Shown piece after piece: positions 21,826 to 23,226 of a DNA stretch of 23,226 nucleotides (its first letter is position 1; each line of letters begins with the position of its first letter). The position numbers were made by a program, and so were the translations under genes. The notes under the pieces were generated by a model. That model was not told the DNA's origin, ran no database searches, and was given only the letters and a program-made list of their open reading frames with translations. Source of the stretch: JADFRD01 sp964491015. GTDB taxonomy: Bacteria; Fidelibacterota; Marinisomatia; Marinisomatales; TCS55. The stretch covers positions 1 through 23,226 of the forward strand of contig CAZBEY010000029.1 of NCBI GenBank assembly GCA_964491015.1. Direction: 5' to 3'.

Positions 21826-23033
21826 TGCCCGTATATAATTGCAAATTGATTACGGATGATGGAACAGTGATTCAACAGGAAATTACTGCTGCATCAAAAT
21901 TCGAAATTTATGAATCGGCTGAAAAAAGAAATGAACTGGTTCTGGAAGCAAAAGAGAAGCGAAAATCCATCAATATAAATAAATATTTTGAGAGACAAAA
22001 AAAAGTAAAACCGATCGAAATCGAACATTTTACGACCCAATTATCTATTATGTTAGATGCAGGGGTTCCATTATTAACGAGTTTGGAAGCCCTTGAAGAA
22101 CAAGTGGATTCACCGCAAATGAAATCCATTGTAAAATCTTTAGCAGATAAACTAAACAGTGGAGAATCTTTTTCTCAGGCATTGGCCGCATATCCAAAAG
22201 CATTTTCCACATTATATGTCAATATGATTGCAGCCGGAGAAAAAGCGGGCGTCCTCGACACCATTCTTAAACGGTTGTCAAGTTTCATCGGCCATGAAAT
22301 CAAGGTGATTACTAATATAAAAGCAGCTCTTCGGTATCCGATCATTGTTTTTACTGTACTCATATTAGCATTCGCAGGCGCTGTGGTGTTTATTATTCCA
22401 AAATTTTCCAACCTGTTTAAAGCTCAAAATATAGAATTGCCTCTCCCTACCAGAATTCTTATCGGTATGAGTGATGCTCTCACTCATTATTGGTTAGTCA
22501 CGGTCGTTGTTGTCATATCAATAGTTTTCGGCCTTATCATGTTTCTTCGTACGCCTAAGGGGAAATGGACTTTTGATCTGCTAAAGTTAAAATTGCCGGT
22601 TATGAAAACGTTGTTTATTAAAAGCACGATTGCCAGATTTGCTCACATGATGGGGACACTCAGTCAGGGAGGAATATTGATTATTGCTGCAATGGAAACA
22701 ACAGGAAAAACGGTTGGAAACCTAGTCATCGGTTCTCATATAGACAAAGCTAAGGAAAAGGTAGCCGAAGGTATTTCTCTGGCAGATGCTTTATCCGAAA
22801 GTAAATACTTTCCTCCGATGACGGTGAAAATGATTAGTATCGGGGAACAATCAGGAGCATTAGATGCGATGTTGAAAAATATAGCGGTACAATATGACGA
22901 AGAAGTCGATCAACTTATCAAACAATTATCCACAATGATTGAGCCGCTCATGACAGTAATGATGGGTGCATTTCTACTGTTGATCGCCATGGGTATATTT
23001 TTACCCATGTGGAATATGTATGATACAATGTAG
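21822..23033 (+). CDS. pilC: PilC-type inner-membrane platform protein
   Basis: A 403-residue protein with two T2SSF domains. The first (about 67-190) contains HFTTQLSIMLDAGVPLLTSLEAL and ALRYPIIVF; the second (about 270-390) contains FAHMMGTLSQGGILIIAAME, ISIGEQSGALDAML and IEPLMTVMMG. Membrane segments are near 172-194, 218-240 and 376-396. It is the rotor or platform that transmits PilB and PilT motion to the pilus base. Two adjacent ATGs (21822, 21825) can start it; the first overlaps the regulator's stop. It directly follows an activator, the usual PilB-PilC order being interrupted by that regulator gene. Confidence 0.94.
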   Translation: MMPVYNCKLITDDGTVIQQEITAASKFEIYESAEKRNELVLEAKEKRKSININKYFERQKKVKPIEIEHFTTQLSIMLDAGVPLLTSLEALEEQVDSPQMKSIVKSLADKLNSGESFSQALAAYPKAFSTLYVNMIAAGEKAGVLDTILKRLSSFIGHEIKVITNIKAALRYPIIVFTVLILAFAGAVVFIIPKFSNLFKAQNIELPLPTRILIGMSDALTHYWLVTVVVVISIVFGLIMFLRTPKGKWTFDLLKLKLPVMKTLFIKSTIARFAHMMGTLSQGGILIIAAMETTGKTVGNLVIGSHIDKAKEKVAEGISLADALSESKYFPPMTVKMISIGEQSGALDAMLKNIAVQYDEEVDQLIKQLSTMIEPLMTVMMGAFLLLIAMGIFLPMWNMYDTM

Positions 23034-23054
23034 TTACCAGAAAGAAGGTAGTAT

Positions 23055-23180
23055 ATGAACCAGAAATCAAAAGCAAATAATTGGAAATTTCAATTTACAC
23101 AAAAAAAATATCCTTCATGGATATATGCTGTTGCCATGTCTCTGGTTGCTATCATTATATATTTTATTTTTTTCAATTAA
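23055..23180 (+). CDS. Small single-pass membrane protein (41 aa)
   Basis: ATG 23055 to TAA 23178-23180. A good Shine-Dalgarno (AAAGAAGG, 23041-23048) is 6 bases upstream. The N-terminal half is polar and basic (MNQKSKANNWKFQFTQKKYP). The C-terminal half is a membrane helix (SWIYAVAMSLVAIIIYFIFF). It would lie in the inner membrane with N-terminus inside. It has no prepilin cleavage motif, so it is not an obvious pilin. The family is unrecognised. Position just after pilC suggests a role in pilus assembly or a regulatory microprotein. Confidence 0.55.
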   Translation: MNQKSKANNWKFQFTQKKYPSWIYAVAMSLVAIIIYFIFFN

Positions 23181-23189
23181 GAGAACTCT

Positions 23190-23226
23190 TTGAAAAACCT
23201 ATCATGTGAAGGAAAAAGAATTGAAA
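23190..23226 (+). CDS. Start of a possible next gene (partial)
   Basis: From TTG 23190 the frame is open to the window end (about 12 codons, starting L/M-K-N-L-S-C-E-G-K-R-I-E). The upstream AGAGA is a weak ribosome binding site. Too short to identify; it could be the next operon member, but the start codon is uncertain. Confidence 0.25.
   Translation, partial: MKNLSCEGKRIE

Overview
The window is AT-rich, densely coded DNA from a diderm (Gram-negative-type) bacterium. It carries a secretin, an outer-membrane beta-barrel candidate, a FecR-domain protein, a YceI protein and a complete type IV pilus motor set. The secreted-protein style and gene mix suggest the Fibrobacterota-Chlorobiota-Bacteroidota side of the tree, possibly Candidatus Marinimicrobia/SAR406. 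That placement is inference only, because no rRNA or marker gene is present.

Region 1 (1-3809, + strand) is a tightly packed five-gene run. It encodes a YceI-like protein (cut by the window edge), a peroxiredoxin-like protein, an Lgt-family membrane protein, an FAD/NAD(P)-dependent monooxygenase-like protein and a PLP-dependent ACC-deaminase/D-cysteine-desulfhydrase-like protein. The peroxiredoxin is the standout. Its frame is interrupted by one UGA (599-601) exactly where the peroxidatic cysteine belongs (FYRGNW-UGA-GHC). Homology continues in the same frame on both sides, and a candidate bacterial SECIS hairpin follows. I read it as a selenoprotein that standard gene calling splits in two or loses.

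Region 2 (about 3776-4062) is a short non-coding or degraded stretch at a convergent junction. It holds a possible remnant of another gene (a weak CobS-like C-terminus). Region 3 (4063-8186, - strand) is a three-gene operon: a secreted protein of unknown function, a FecR-domain protein, and a large protein with an N-terminal Ig-like region and a probable outer-membrane barrel.

Region 4 (8347-window end, + strand) is a long type IV pilus (T4P) operon in near-continuous translational coupling. In order it encodes: an HTH-receiver regulator; a 75-aa unknown; an ExeA/MshM-like AAA ATPase; a PilM-PilN fusion with a roughly 290-residue charged N-terminal tail; PilO; a PilP/GspC-like protein; the PilQ secretin; two adjacent PilT/PilU-type ATPases; a CheY-like receiver; the PilD prepilin peptidase; the PilB extension ATPase; an NtrC-type activator with a degenerate N-terminal domain; the PilC platform protein; a 41-aa membrane microprotein; and the start of another possible gene. 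No pilin is seen inside the window; pilins may lie downstream or elsewhere.

Together, PilB, PilC, the PilT pair, PilMN, PilO, PilP and PilQ form the envelope-spanning machine and PilD processes its subunits. Three regulators are embedded in the operon. The selenoprotein cluster and the pilus cluster look functionally separate.
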